From contig NZ_CP022437.1 in the NCBI RefSeq assembly GCF_002224365.1, forward strand, positions 4,216,001 through 4,280,000: a stretch of DNA of 64,000 nucleotides. Reading direction: 5' to 3'. The notes under the pieces are model-generated. The model was not told the DNA's origin. It made no database searches and saw only the letters and a program-made list of their open reading frames with translations. Below are positions 1-8,283 of the stretch, piece after piece. Numbering within the stretch: the stretch's first letter is position 1; every line of letters starts with the position of its first letter. Position numbers and translations under genes: made by a program. Origin of the DNA: Virgibacillus necropolis (lineage in GTDB: Bacteria > Bacillota > Bacilli > Bacillales > Amphibacillaceae).

Positions 1-482
1 CATTTAATCATATTGCATTATCTGCTATAAAAAATGATTCTGTTAAAGGGTTAGAATTAGCTCGCATGATTGGAATGGTGACATACCGGAGCTCTTCTTT
101 ATTTACAGACAGATTTAACCGAGAAAAGACAAATTCTAAATATGAAGTGTCCTCCTATTTGGATTATCAGGGGCAGAAATTAGCGCAACGATTTGACCCC
201 ACTAGCTATAGTTACTTATTGCAAGCTATGAATGGGCATGATATTGGCGAATACCGTGGTGGTTGGCAACAAGCATCGAAGGAATTCAAGCGACCATTAC
301 TAGCCATAAGCTTTGAAAATGATTTAATATACGAACCACACCATATTAGAGCTTTAACGGAGTTCATGCCAACTAGCTCCTATCACCATGTACAAACCAA
401 TTTTGGTCATGATGGCTTCTTAACTGAATTTGAAAAATGGGGAGAAATTGTTCAGACGTTTATTGAAGATCCACGTGCTTAA
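1..482 (+). CDS. metX: Homoserine O-acetyltransferase family protein, C-terminal part (cut by window edge)
   Basis: The frame is open from the first bases of the window, so the start and the nucleophile region lie outside. The visible part (about 159 residues) matches the C-terminal half of MetX-type alpha/beta-hydrolases, which acetylate (or succinylate) homoserine in methionine synthesis. The family landmark GLELARMIGMVTYRS is present. The catalytic Asp is probably the one in SFENDLIYEP, and the catalytic His the one in FGHDGFL near the end. A strong terminator follows. The acyl-donor specificity cannot be judged without the N-terminal half. Confidence 0.85.
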   Translation, partial: FNHIALSAIKNDSVKGLELARMIGMVTYRSSSLFTDRFNREKTNSKYEVSSYLDYQGQKLAQRFDPTSYSYLLQAMNGHDIGEYRGGWQQASKEFKRPLLAISFENDLIYEPHHIRALTEFMPTSSYHHVQTNFGHDGFLTEFEKWGEIVQTFIEDPRA

Positions 483-552
483 GTTTTACTGAATCGAGAT
501 TAATGATCAACTTTAGGGCTTTTCGATTAACCTTCATAGCATTATACATTAG

Positions 553-582
553 AAAAACTGGGCAATCCGCCCAGTTTTTTTT
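553..582 (+). terminator. Rho-independent terminator of metX
   Basis: An AAACTGGGC / GCCCAGTTT stem with a 5-nt loop is followed directly by a run of eight T. It lies 70 bp after the metX stop codon. Confidence 0.9.
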
Positions 583-718
583 GCTAGAGATACATCTAAT
601 AAATTTACTTTTCTCTGATACAGTTATGATTATTCTAGAGAACTCAAAAGCCACATATCCGCTCTTTTGCACCTTTATCCGCCGATCCACAAGGATATAT
701 CAGCCATTTTTAAATTTG

Positions 719-1112
719 GCTGTTTTCTAAAAGGTTGTTGTTTTTGACACAAAAATTATAGACTACGACGTAAGTGCTGGTTGATTTCCGCTGCGCCTCC
801 TTGTGCTTTCGCACGAGTCCACTGAAAAGTTAAGTGTAGTACAAAATAGTGGATCGACGGCCGCATCCTCGAATATACTCCGCTTTCCACGGGCGAGTGG
901 CGAGCCTCCTCGGACTGCCGTCCTCCGGGGTCTCCGCCGATCTCTTACTTCCCGTAGGAGTCTCCGTATATTCGAGGATGCTAGGTTAAAGTGAGAAATT
1001 AAATTTTTCAAATCCATCCTTTTTCAGTGGACTCAAAATCGCTTTGCGTGGTCTTCAGACTCGTGCTGTTCCCGCAGGAGTCAACGGTCCTCCGCTCCAA
1101 TCAACTGCCATA
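719..1112. repeat. Composite palindromic repeat, element B copy 1 (interrupted by element A)
   Basis: The outer parts match, in inverted orientation, the intact element B at 42398-42590. The left end has CTGTTTTCTAAAAGGTTG and then GGTTGATTTCCGCTGCG. The right end has CCCGCAGGAGTC and then CTCCGCTCCAATCAACTGCC. The middle is replaced by element A. The element is GC-rich compared with its surroundings and has no credible coding content. The short open frames here are shadows of the repeat. Confidence 0.75.
815..1034. repeat. Element A copy 1: 220-bp repeat with 14-bp perfect terminal inverted repeats
   Basis: The ends are GAGTCCACTGAAAA and TTTTCAGTGGACTC. A second inverted pair lies inside (GCATCCTCGAATATAC near 862 and GTATATTCGAGGATGC near 966). 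A near-identical 221-bp copy sits at 42009-42229 inside a different host repeat. It looks like a non-autonomous, MITE-like element; no transposase is encoded within it. Confidence 0.75.
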
Positions 1113-1138
1113 ATTGCAGGATGTCTTTATGATATATA

Positions 1139-1390
1139 AGCAAACAGTAACCCAGGAAATTGAAATTGTTAAACTGAACACCAGTGAAGGAAATCCACGA
1201 AGACTCCTGCTTAGAAAGCGAAGACGTTGAGACCCCGCAGCGAGCGGTTTTTGCTCACGAGGAGGCTCAGCGCGAGCCCGCGGAAAGCGAAGTGGATTTC
1301 CGGAACGGTTGTCCAACTACCAACAAGGCACTTACGTCGAATTTTATATCAACTGTGGTGATATTAGCAACAAACTATGCGAATACAGCC
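1139..1390. repeat. Composite palindromic repeat, element D copy 1
   Basis: This element matches the inverse of 41899-42368. Landmarks are CCAGTGAAGG then ATCCACGAAGACT at the left, CCGCGGAAAGCG in the middle and GATATTAGCAACAAACTATG at the right. Together with element B it fills the long gap between metX and typA. The remainder of that gap (583-718 and 1391-1442) shows no recognisable feature. Confidence 0.65.
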
Positions 1391-1442
1391 TTAAATTTTA
1401 TCCGCCAATTAACACCCATCCCCCTTCTCCTCAAATTATATA

Positions 1443-1473
1443 AAAAAACCAGTGAGATTCTCACTGGTTTTTT
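1443..1473 (-). terminator. Terminator of typA (bidirectional)
   Basis: The stem AAACCAGTGAG / CTCACTGGTTT has a 3-nt loop. On the minus strand it is followed by a long T-run immediately after the typA stop codon. The T-run on the other side could also stop transcription from the left. Confidence 0.9.
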
Positions 1474-1475
1474 CA

Positions 1476-3305
1476 TTAGCCTATATTCGTTTTCTTAGAT
1501 GCTTTTTCACGTTCGTTTTTGTTTAAAATCTTTTTACGTAAACGAATCGATTCAGGTGTAACCTCACAATATTCGTCGTCATTCAAGTACTCAATAGCTT
1601 CCTCGAGTGACATAACTCTTGTCTTTCTAATCGTAGAGGTTTGGTCTTTATTCGCTGAGCGAACGTTGGTTAAGTGTTTTTCCTTCGTGATATTTACTGT
1701 TAAATCATTGTCACGATTATGTTCGCCGACAATCATACCTGCGTACAATTCTGTACCCGGTTCAACAAAAATAACACCGCGATCTTCTAGTTGCATGATA
1801 CCGTATGTTGATGCTTTACCATTCTCAAGTCCAACTAGAACACCTTTACTTCTACCACCAACTTGACCTTTGACAACTGGTTCATATGCTTCAAACGTAT
1901 GATTCAAAATACCATAACCGCGTGTTTGGGACATGAATTCAGTCGTATATCCGATTAAGCCACGGGAAGGAACCTTAAAGTCGATACGAACTTGCCCATT
2001 ACCATGGTTAACCATATCAATCATTTCACCTTTACGAGCTCCAAGCGATTCCATTACACCACCAGTGTACTCTTCTGGCACATCCACTTGCACACGTTCA
2101 ATTGGCTCACATTTTTGACCATCAATTTCTTTGATAATTACTTGCGGCTTAGAAAGTTGTAATTCATAGCCTTCACGTCGCATATTTTCGATTAAGATAG
2201 ATAAGTGTAATTCTCCACGACCCGAAACAACCCAAGCGTCTGGTGAATCTGTTGGATCAACACGCAAGCTCACGTCTGTTTCAAGTTGTTTCATTAAACG
2301 CTCTTCTATCCTTCTTGATGTTAAATATTTACCCTCTTTACCTGCAAATGGACTATTGTTAACAAGGAAAGTCATTTGCAAGGTTGGTTCATCAATACGT
2401 AAGAAAGGTAATGCTTCTGGGTGATCCTGTGGGCAAATAGTTTCTCCTACGTTGATATCTTCAAGTCCAGCTACAGCAACAATATCTCCTGCTTTTGCTT
2501 CTTCAATTTCAATCCGCTTTAATCCAATAAAGCCAAATAATTTTGAAATACGGGATACCTTTTGGGTTCCGTCTTCTCGCATCAGAACAACCTGTTGTCC
2601 CGCTTTAATCTTCCCACGGAATACACGGCCAACACCAATTCTTCCAACGTAATCATTATAATCAAGCATTGCTACTTGGAATTGCAATGGATCATCTGAA
2701 GTATCAACTGGTGCTGGAATATTCTCCAAAATAGTTTTAAAAACAGGATCCATCGTTTCTTTTTGTTCTTCAGGTTCATCACCAGATGTACCATTTAATG
2801 CAGATGCATAAACAACTGGGAATTCTAACTGTTCATCATCAGCACCTAGTTCGATGAATAAGTCAAGCACTTCATCAATTACTTCATTTGGACGCGCACC
2901 TGGGCGGTCAATCTTATTTAAAACTACTACTGGAGTAAGTCTTTGTTCTAATGCTTTCTTTAACACAAATCGAGTTTGTGGCATACAACCTTCATATGCA
3001 TCAACGACCAATAAAACACCATCAACCATTTTCATGATACGCTCCACTTCCCCACCAAAGTCGGCATGTCCGGGAGTATCCAAAATATTGATTGCTATAT
3101 CATTATATTTAATCGCTGTGTTTTTAGCAAGAATCGTAATACCACGTTCACGCTCAATATCGTTGTTGTCCATAGCTCGTTCATCCACTTGTTCATTTTC
3201 ACGAAAAGTCCCCGAGTATTTTAATAATTGATCCACAAGTGTTGTTTTACCATGGTCAACATGGGCGATAATCGCGATGTTCCGAATATCTTCTCTTAAT
3301 TGCAT
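1476..3305 (-). CDS. typA: Translational GTPase TypA/BipA
   Basis: This is a ribosome-associated GTPase of the EF-G-like family that supports 50S assembly and growth under stress or cold. The G1 motif AHVDHGKT (residues 14-21), the switch region RERGITI and the G3 motif DTPGHADFGGEVER are intact, as is the G4 motif NKIDR. The EF-G-like C-terminal domains follow, and the total of 609 residues is normal for the family. I chose the internal ATG at 3305 because AGAGGAGCG lies 8 nt upstream; the longer frame to 3326 would put that site inside the gene. It has its own promoter in the short gap after cssS. Confidence 0.97.
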   Translation of the reverse strand: MQLREDIRNIAIIAHVDHGKTTLVDQLLKYSGTFRENEQVDERAMDNNDIERERGITILAKNTAIKYNDIAINILDTPGHADFGGEVERIMKMVDGVLLVVDAYEGCMPQTRFVLKKALEQRLTPVVVLNKIDRPGARPNEVIDEVLDLFIELGADDEQLEFPVVYASALNGTSGDEPEEQKETMDPVFKTILENIPAPVDTSDDPLQFQVAMLDYNDYVGRIGVGRVFRGKIKAGQQVVLMREDGTQKVSRISKLFGFIGLKRIEIEEAKAGDIVAVAGLEDINVGETICPQDHPEALPFLRIDEPTLQMTFLVNNSPFAGKEGKYLTSRRIEERLMKQLETDVSLRVDPTDSPDAWVVSGRGELHLSILIENMRREGYELQLSKPQVIIKEIDGQKCEPIERVQVDVPEEYTGGVMESLGARKGEMIDMVNHGNGQVRIDFKVPSRGLIGYTTEFMSQTRGYGILNHTFEAYEPVVKGQVGGRSKGVLVGLENGKASTYGIMQLEDRGVIFVEPGTELYAGMIVGEHNRDNDLTVNITKEKHLTNVRSANKDQTSTIRKTRVMSLEEAIEYLNDDEYCEVTPESIRLRKKILNKNEREKASKKTNIG

Positions 3306-3348
3306 ATTAGTACGCTCCTCTTTCATTACAGATAACTCAAACTATAAT

Positions 3349-3376
3349 AGTATAGCACAAGTTAACCTAATTTCAA
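3349..3376 (-). promoter_or_regulatory. Predicted sigma-A promoter of typA
   Basis: On the minus strand TTGAAA (3371-3376) and TATACT (3349-3354) are separated by 16 bp in the 78-bp gap between cssS and typA. This suggests that typA is transcribed separately from cssRS. Confidence 0.55.
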
Positions 3377-3383
3377 ACTTTTT

Positions 3384-4715
3384 TTAGTTTTCGCTGAATG
3401 CAACGATAAATTTAGCTCCACCAAGTTCTGAAGTACCTACTGTGATATTTCCGCCTGATTGTTCTACTATAGCTCGTGCTATAGCTAGTCCTAATCCAGT
3501 CTCTCCCTGACTTCCTTTAATGAAACGATGGAAAATTTGCGGGATTAAATCCTCGTCAATACCTTCCCCATCATCTTCAATACTAATTGTGATCATGGAG
3601 TTAATTTGTCTTACATTTATCAAAACATACGATTTAGCGTGCCGGATTCCATTAAATGTTATGTTTAATAAAGCACGTAATAACTTTTCTGGATCCGCGT
3701 GAATAGTAAGTGTTTCATCAACTTCATGTGAAATTCGAATTTCTTTTTCATTTATAATTGGCAACGCACGGTCTAATACCTGATCAACTATACTCGTTAA
3801 GTAGATAGTTTCCGGATCATATGAGGTTTGTTCACTATCTAACTTCGCCAGCAAAATCATTTCATTAATAATTTTCTTTAGCCTGTTTACCTCGGTGACC
3901 ATTACTTCTAAGCCCTTTTCCTTTTCTTCTGAACCAAAAATCCCATCACGAATTCCTTCCGCGTATCCTTGGATGGTCATTAATGGGGTCTTTAATTCAT
4001 GGCTAGCATTTTGAAAAAACGTTTGTTGTGATTTCATGTAACGTTGTAACTCATTAGCCATTTCAAAAACACTTTTTTCTACTTCCTTAATCTCACCAGT
4101 AGCTTTTATTGGTTCAATCGCATCAAATTGTCGCTTTTCTACTTTTTTAAGTTGCCACTTTAATCGAGTTAATGGGGTAACCAACTTATTCGTGAAAAGG
4201 TAGCTTAAAATAACTGCAGCAACTGCACCTATTACAAACACGATAAACAATTGCTTAATAAAATCCTGCTGAACGGCTTGTAATTCAGTTAAAGGTGTTA
4301 ACAAAATCAGTTCAAGACCTGTACTTTCTGGATAAAAAAGAATTCGGGAATTTACATACTTAATATCCCCTAAACTCCATAATTCTTTATCCATATTTGA
4401 AAAATCATTATCGGCAAGAAAGCTACCCACAATTTGCTTAGGCATCGTTGAATCGATAACTTGATCCAGGATTCGGTTATATAAAAGTAATTCCAGATTT
4501 TGATCTTGTAAAAACCCACCAAATTGATCGATACGCGGTTGTCTGCTTTCTTCATTTAGTATTTGTACAAGTAATTCACCTTTTTGTTCTAATTCTGCTT
4601 TTTCGTCTTGAATCAGTAGATCAAGAATTAATGAATAGATCACAAATCCGGTCACAGACATGATGACTAGAAGCAGTGTTGTGAAAGCAATATTTAACTG
4701 GTACTGGAGCTTCAT
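3384..4715 (-). CDS. cssS: Secretion-stress sensor histidine kinase CssS-like
   Basis: This membrane kinase is expected to sense misfolded secreted protein and phosphorylate the adjacent regulator. It has two membrane segments (about residues 9-33 and 155-175) around an extracytoplasmic loop of roughly 120 residues, then a HAMP linker. The H-box FFQNASHELKTPL carries His239. The ATPase domain shows DDGEGI and GETGLGLAIARAIVEQSGG. The length of 443 residues fits B. subtilis CssS. The ATG at 4715 is 1 nt beyond the cssR stop, with its ribosome site inside cssR, so the two are translationally coupled. The CssS assignment rests on the divergent htrB neighbour as well as domain layout. Confidence 0.85.
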   Translation of the reverse strand: MKLQYQLNIAFTTLLLVIMSVTGFVIYSLILDLLIQDEKAELEQKGELLVQILNEESRQPRIDQFGGFLQDQNLELLLYNRILDQVIDSTMPKQIVGSFLADNDFSNMDKELWSLGDIKYVNSRILFYPESTGLELILLTPLTELQAVQQDFIKQLFIVFVIGAVAAVILSYLFTNKLVTPLTRLKWQLKKVEKRQFDAIEPIKATGEIKEVEKSVFEMANELQRYMKSQQTFFQNASHELKTPLMTIQGYAEGIRDGIFGSEEKEKGLEVMVTEVNRLKKIINEMILLAKLDSEQTSYDPETIYLTSIVDQVLDRALPIINEKEIRISHEVDETLTIHADPEKLLRALLNITFNGIRHAKSYVLINVRQINSMITISIEDDGEGIDEDLIPQIFHRFIKGSQGETGLGLAIARAIVEQSGGNITVGTSELGGAKFIVAFSEN

Positions 4716-4716
4716 G

Positions 4717-5403
4717 CTATTCCTCTTCACTTCGCAGACGATATCCATAACCCCAAACAGTTTCTAATTGAATATCATCCAGTTTTTTGCGAATCCGTTT
4801 AACTAAATCATCAACGGCTCGGTCGCTACCAAAATAATCATCGCCCCATATTTTAATTAGCAATTCTTCTCTAGAGAAGGCACGATTTACATTTTCAGCA
4901 AATAAAAGTAACATATCATACTCTTTCGATGTGACTTCAATTTCCTGACCAATCCAGAATAAGCGGCGATCATTTTTTCTTATTAAAAGGTTGTCTATTT
5001 TAATTTTCTCCTTTTCTTGCTCTGTGTTCTGGATTACAGGATTCGAACGCTTGAATAATCGCTTCACACGTGCAACCAATTCTCGAGGGCTGAATGGTTT
5101 GGTTAAATAATCATCACCACCCAGTTCTATGCCAAGAATTTTATCAATCTCTTCATCCTTAGCGGAAATAATGATAATAGGAACATCACTTTCTTCTCGA
5201 ATTTTTTTACAAAAATCATACCCGTCCATGCCAGGAAGCATAATGTCTAAAATCCACATATCAGGAGGTCCTGTTTCCCATACCTGCCAGGCTTCCTCGG
5301 CGGAGTCTGATACGGTTATGGTAAAACCCTCTTTTTTTAAATAGGCCGACACGATATTTTGGATGTTTGTATCATCCTCGACAACCCCTATATGATAATT
5401 CAT
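4717..5403 (-). CDS. cssR: Response regulator CssR-like, OmpR family
   Basis: This is a two-component regulator of 228 residues with a receiver domain (acidic pair Asp10-Asp11, phospho-acceptor Asp53 in WILDIMLPGMDG, Lys102 in LTKPF) and a C-terminal winged helix. The winged helix ends with DDLVKRIRKKLDD and WGYGYRL, typical of OmpR-type DNA binding. The ATG at 5403 is preceded by GGGAGGT at good spacing; the longer frame starts inside that site. In B. subtilis CssR activates htrA and htrB, and here an htrB-like gene is transcribed divergently 256 bp away. Confidence 0.88.
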   Translation of the reverse strand: MNYHIGVVEDDTNIQNIVSAYLKKEGFTITVSDSAEEAWQVWETGPPDMWILDIMLPGMDGYDFCKKIREESDVPIIIISAKDEEIDKILGIELGGDDYLTKPFSPRELVARVKRLFKRSNPVIQNTEQEKEKIKIDNLLIRKNDRRLFWIGQEIEVTSKEYDMLLLFAENVNRAFSREELLIKIWGDDYFGSDRAVDDLVKRIRKKLDDIQLETVWGYGYRLRSEEE

Positions 5404-5449
5404 GATTAAAACCTCCCTCATTCACTGTCTCTTCATAGTTATATTTTTA

Positions 5450-5568
5450 CACAAGTCAGGACTTGTGCATAATGATATGATACAAAGATGATTAACTTAC
5501 TATCTTGTGGGGAAAAGAAACTGTAGTAAGAATGATATGTATATTACATACTTTTTCCACATTCTTAC
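5450..5568. promoter_or_regulatory. cssR-htrB intergenic control region with two inverted repeats
   Basis: Two perfect dyads lie between the divergent genes. CACAAGT-CAGG-ACTTGTG spans 5450-5467. GTAAGAATG (5526-5534) and CATTCTTAC (5560-5568) are separated by 25 bp. Two related sequences, TTTTTACACA and TTTTTCCACA, also occur. They are candidates for CssR binding or autoregulation. I do not claim a match to the published CssR site. Confidence 0.45.
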
Positions 5569-5659
5569 CAAAGTCATGCCAAAGTAAATCTGTAGTATAT
5601 GGAATATAGAAAGAAAAGCAAAGGGTTGGAAAAAATCTAACAAAAAGGGTGATAAATTG

Positions 5660-6967
5660 ATGGAACGAAATGATAAGTATAATGACACTCATGAAGAAAA
5701 TATAGACGAAATAAGCCTAAAGGATGATTCACCTCAAACTAGGTCCGATAGAAAAGAAACTGACCCTGGTTTGACTAAACCTGCTCAACCAAAGAAAAAG
5801 GAATCCAAACCAAAAAGATCAGGTGTAGGTGTTTTATTCGGTGGTCTAGTAGGCGGGATTGTTGCAGCTGTTGCTGTTGTATTATTGTTCACGAACAACA
5901 TTATTCCCTTAAACAATAACAATGGAAGCGATTCAACATCTGCCCAAGATAATGGGACACCTGAAATTGCCCAAACAATAGCTACAGGTAATACCGACGT
6001 GGCTTCAAATATTGAAGAGGTATCCGAAGCAGTAGTTGGCATTACTAACTTACAGCAACAAAACGTATGGGCACCTAGTCAGAAAGCTGGTTCAGGTTCC
6101 GGTATCATTTATAAAAAAGCAGATGGTAAAGCTTATGTAGTCACAAACCACCACGTGGTCGAAGGAGCAGAAGAAGTAGAAGTTGTCTTAAACAATGGTG
6201 ATCGAATTAAAGCAAAAGTGCTAGGATCAGATCCATTAACAGATTTAGCTGTCCTACAAATTGATGGAAAGAAAATTGAGACTGTAGCGAAATTAGGTTC
6301 TTCAGAAGAGGCAAAAGTTGGTGAAACTGTAGTAGCAATCGGTAACCCACTTGGCATGAACTTTGCTAACTCTGTTACAAAAGGAATAATAAGTGGAAAA
6401 GAACGTTCCGTGAGTATCGATACAAATAAAGATAAACAGCCTGATTGGGTCACAGAAGTAATTCAAACAGATGCAGCAATTAACCCAGGTAATAGTGGTG
6501 GGGCACTTGTGAATTCTGACGGCGAAGTAATAGGAATCAACTCCATGAAGATTGCTAAAAAAGAAGTAGAAGGAATTGGATTTGCCATTCCAATTGATAC
6601 AGCAATTCCAATCATGAAGCAATTAGAAACTGAAGGTGAGGTTGCACGCCCATTTATTGGAATTAGCACTGCATCCCTTCAACAAGTACCACCACAATAT
6701 CGCAGTCAAATCGCACTACCAGAGGATATTAAGGGCGGTATGGTAATTGCACAAGTTCAACCAGGATCACCTGCAGCAGATGCTGGACTCCAACAATTCG
6801 ATATTATTACAAAAATTAATGGTCAGGAAATAACATCTATTTTAGACTTACGAAAATATTTGTACTCTGAAACGAAGATTGGCGATACCGTTGAAATTGA
6901 AATTTCCAGAAACGGTGAACTACAAACAGTTGAACTAACATTAGTAGAACGAGGCCAAGAACAGTAA
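5660..6967 (+). CDS. htrB: HtrB/HtrA-type membrane-anchored serine protease (S1C)
   Basis: This surface quality-control protease degrades or refolds damaged secreted proteins. A cytoplasmic tail rich in Lys and acidic residues precedes one membrane anchor (about 55-77). The trypsin-like domain has the triad His165 (VTNHHVVEG), Asp195 (DPLTDLAVLQ) and Ser279 (INPGNSGGALVN). A single PDZ domain follows (about 345-425, GGMVIAQVQPGSPAADAGL). I chose the ATG at 5660, 8 nt after AGGGTG, over the in-frame TTG at 5657. It lies opposite cssRS as in B. subtilis, so induction by the CssRS pathway is likely. Confidence 0.93.
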   Translation: MERNDKYNDTHEENIDEISLKDDSPQTRSDRKETDPGLTKPAQPKKKESKPKRSGVGVLFGGLVGGIVAAVAVVLLFTNNIIPLNNNNGSDSTSAQDNGTPEIAQTIATGNTDVASNIEEVSEAVVGITNLQQQNVWAPSQKAGSGSGIIYKKADGKAYVVTNHHVVEGAEEVEVVLNNGDRIKAKVLGSDPLTDLAVLQIDGKKIETVAKLGSSEEAKVGETVVAIGNPLGMNFANSVTKGIISGKERSVSIDTNKDKQPDWVTEVIQTDAAINPGNSGGALVNSDGEVIGINSMKIAKKEVEGIGFAIPIDTAIPIMKQLETEGEVARPFIGISTASLQQVPPQYRSQIALPEDIKGGMVIAQVQPGSPAADAGLQQFDIITKINGQEITSILDLRKYLYSETKIGDTVEIEISRNGELQTVELTLVERGQEQ

Positions 6968-6975
6968 GTTTTGCT

Positions 6976-7008
6976 AAGGGATGATCCATTTTGGGTCATC
7001 CTTTTTTG
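6976..7008 (+). terminator. Terminator of htrB
   Basis: A GGATGA / TCATCC stem is followed by a run of six T, shortly after the htrB stop codon. Confidence 0.8.
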
Positions 7009-7046
7009 TTTGTTAATAATCGCTTAAGGAAGGAGTTTTGCAAATA

Positions 7047-7109
7047 ATGTCGAACGTATATATAGTATATATACGAGTATATAGTCATTACATAGTAAAG
7101 GGGAAGTGA
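7047..7109 (+). CDS. Possible 20-residue leader peptide
   Basis: A strong AAGGAAGGAG (7026-7035) has no other gene to serve. The first ATG after it (7047, spacing about 11 nt) opens a 20-codon frame with many Tyr, Val and Ile residues. It ends with TGA at 7107-7109, inside the ribosome binding site of the next gene. Translation of this frame would therefore pass through the palindrome at 7055-7075 and end where the next gene begins, as in coupled leaders. The spacing is longer than ideal and no homologue is known to me. Confidence 0.3.
   Translation: MSNVYIVYIRVYSHYIVKGK
7055..7075. promoter_or_regulatory. Perfect 21-bp palindrome upstream of the zinc-ribbon gene
   Basis: CGTATATATA-G-TATATATACG has 10-bp arms around a single base. 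The symmetry suggests a dimeric repressor site, for example of the GntR class, but no regulator is encoded nearby. It could also fold as a leader hairpin. Confidence 0.45.
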
Positions 7110-7113
7110 GTTT

Positions 7114-7905
7114 ATGCAATGTCAAAATTGCTATCAAGAAACAGAGAAAGGGAAATTTTGTACAAATTGTGGTGCATTAATTTCTCAGGATGAACCTGTT
7201 GTTATCCAGGAAACAGCTGCTACAGAGGAAATAGAAATAGTTGCAGAGTCAACAACTAGTCAAGAACCAACTGATCCTAAACAATCAAACGAAATAGTTG
7301 AGAAACTAAAGGCCTCATCTATTAACTTCGGCCACTTTTTTCTTACACTGCTTAAAAAACCAAACGACGCAAAGAAAGCAAATGAAAATGATCTAATCTC
7401 AGGTATTATCTCGATTGCTCTTTTTGCACTATTATTTGCTGTAGGATATTTTCTCGTACTAAACAGCATTGTTAGTTTCTTTGGAAGTGCTCCAACTTTT
7501 ACGGATGGTTTCTTATGGCCATTTCTAAAGCTATTACTATTGTTCGTAGTTATAAATGCTATAACCTTCGCTGGATTGAAATTCGATGGGGCCGAGTTTT
7601 CATTCGCAAAAACCATAGCAAAGTATGGTGGGTATTTAATTCCATTCCTATTACTACTCGTTGCTGGGTATATTCTAACGTTGATTGGTATTGTATCATT
7701 AGGTATTGTAGCAATTTCCATCAGTCTATTAGGAACATTAATAATTATTCCAACACTAATTTTATCTGAAATTCCTTCAACAAATATAGATCGTGTTTAC
7801 TTATTAATTATCATTTACGTCCTAAATACGTTTGCACTTAGCTTTATTATGCAATCCATACTTCTATCACTAATGGGTAGCCCTTTTGGAGGATTATTTA
7901 GCTAA
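7114..7905 (+). CDS. Zinc-ribbon membrane protein of unknown function
   Basis: The first 23 residues form a zinc ribbon with two CxxC knuckles (CQNC and CTNC). An acidic, Thr/Glu-rich linker follows to about residue 65. The remainder of the 263 residues is hydrophobic with about five membrane segments, starting near residue 95. Such proteins are common in Bacillaceae and have no settled role. The start is supported by AAAGGGGAAG shortly upstream. A terminator follows. No operon partner is visible. Confidence 0.75.
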   Translation: MQCQNCYQETEKGKFCTNCGALISQDEPVVIQETAATEEIEIVAESTTSQEPTDPKQSNEIVEKLKASSINFGHFFLTLLKKPNDAKKANENDLISGIISIALFALLFAVGYFLVLNSIVSFFGSAPTFTDGFLWPFLKLLLLFVVINAITFAGLKFDGAEFSFAKTIAKYGGYLIPFLLLLVAGYILTLIGIVSLGIVAISISLLGTLIIIPTLILSEIPSTNIDRVYLLIIIYVLNTFALSFIMQSILLSLMGSPFGGLFS

Positions 7906-7920
7906 AGTAATCACTAAAAA

Positions 7921-7950
7921 CTCTTATCTTTTTCGATAGGAGCTTTTTTA
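7921..7950 (+). terminator. Terminator after the zinc-ribbon gene
   Basis: The stem CTCTTATC / GATAGGAG (one G-U pair) is followed by CTTTTTTA. Confidence 0.75.
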
Positions 7951-7987
7951 TTTGGCTCTTTTCGTAAGTTTTGTTGCTATTTAATCC

Positions 7988-8263
7988 TCAGAAAAAATTG
8001 TGTCATAATAAATATACCGCTCCGGAAATACACTACGCGCACCTTAGGGCTTGCGCTGAAGATCCCGCAGGACAAGGAAAGCTTCCCTGAAAAGGTATCG
8101 CACGCAGAAAAAGTGTTTTTCTTTTCAAGGAAGCGGTTTTGCTTCCAGAGGAAGCTGAAGCGTTGCCGCGGAAAGCGACTGCCCGAAGCGGAATCGGGCG
8201 TTGACGCAATATCGTAGTTTATTGATTTTGTACCAAAAACAACAATCTTTTAGAAAAACAGCC
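7988..8263. repeat. Composite palindromic repeat, third locus (B-like ends, element C core)
   Basis: The right edge (CAACAATCTTTTAG then AACAGCC) is the same terminal motif as at the other two mosaic loci. GCGGAAAGCGACTGCCCG matches element B. The core has its own palindromes (for example AAGGAAAGCTTCCCTGAAAAGG), and a fragment of this core recurs at 42241-42300 (GGAAGGCTTCCTTGAAAAGG). It fills the gap between the zinc-ribbon gene and the tetR gene and shows no coding signal. Confidence 0.6.
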
Positions 8264-8283
8264 TTTTTATTTTCTCAGGTTCA

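Noticed and set aside
803-1316. Short open frames on both strands within the repeat mosaic, including Arg-rich products
   Set aside because: They follow the GC-rich palindromes, have no ribosome binding sites and recur only because the repeats recur.
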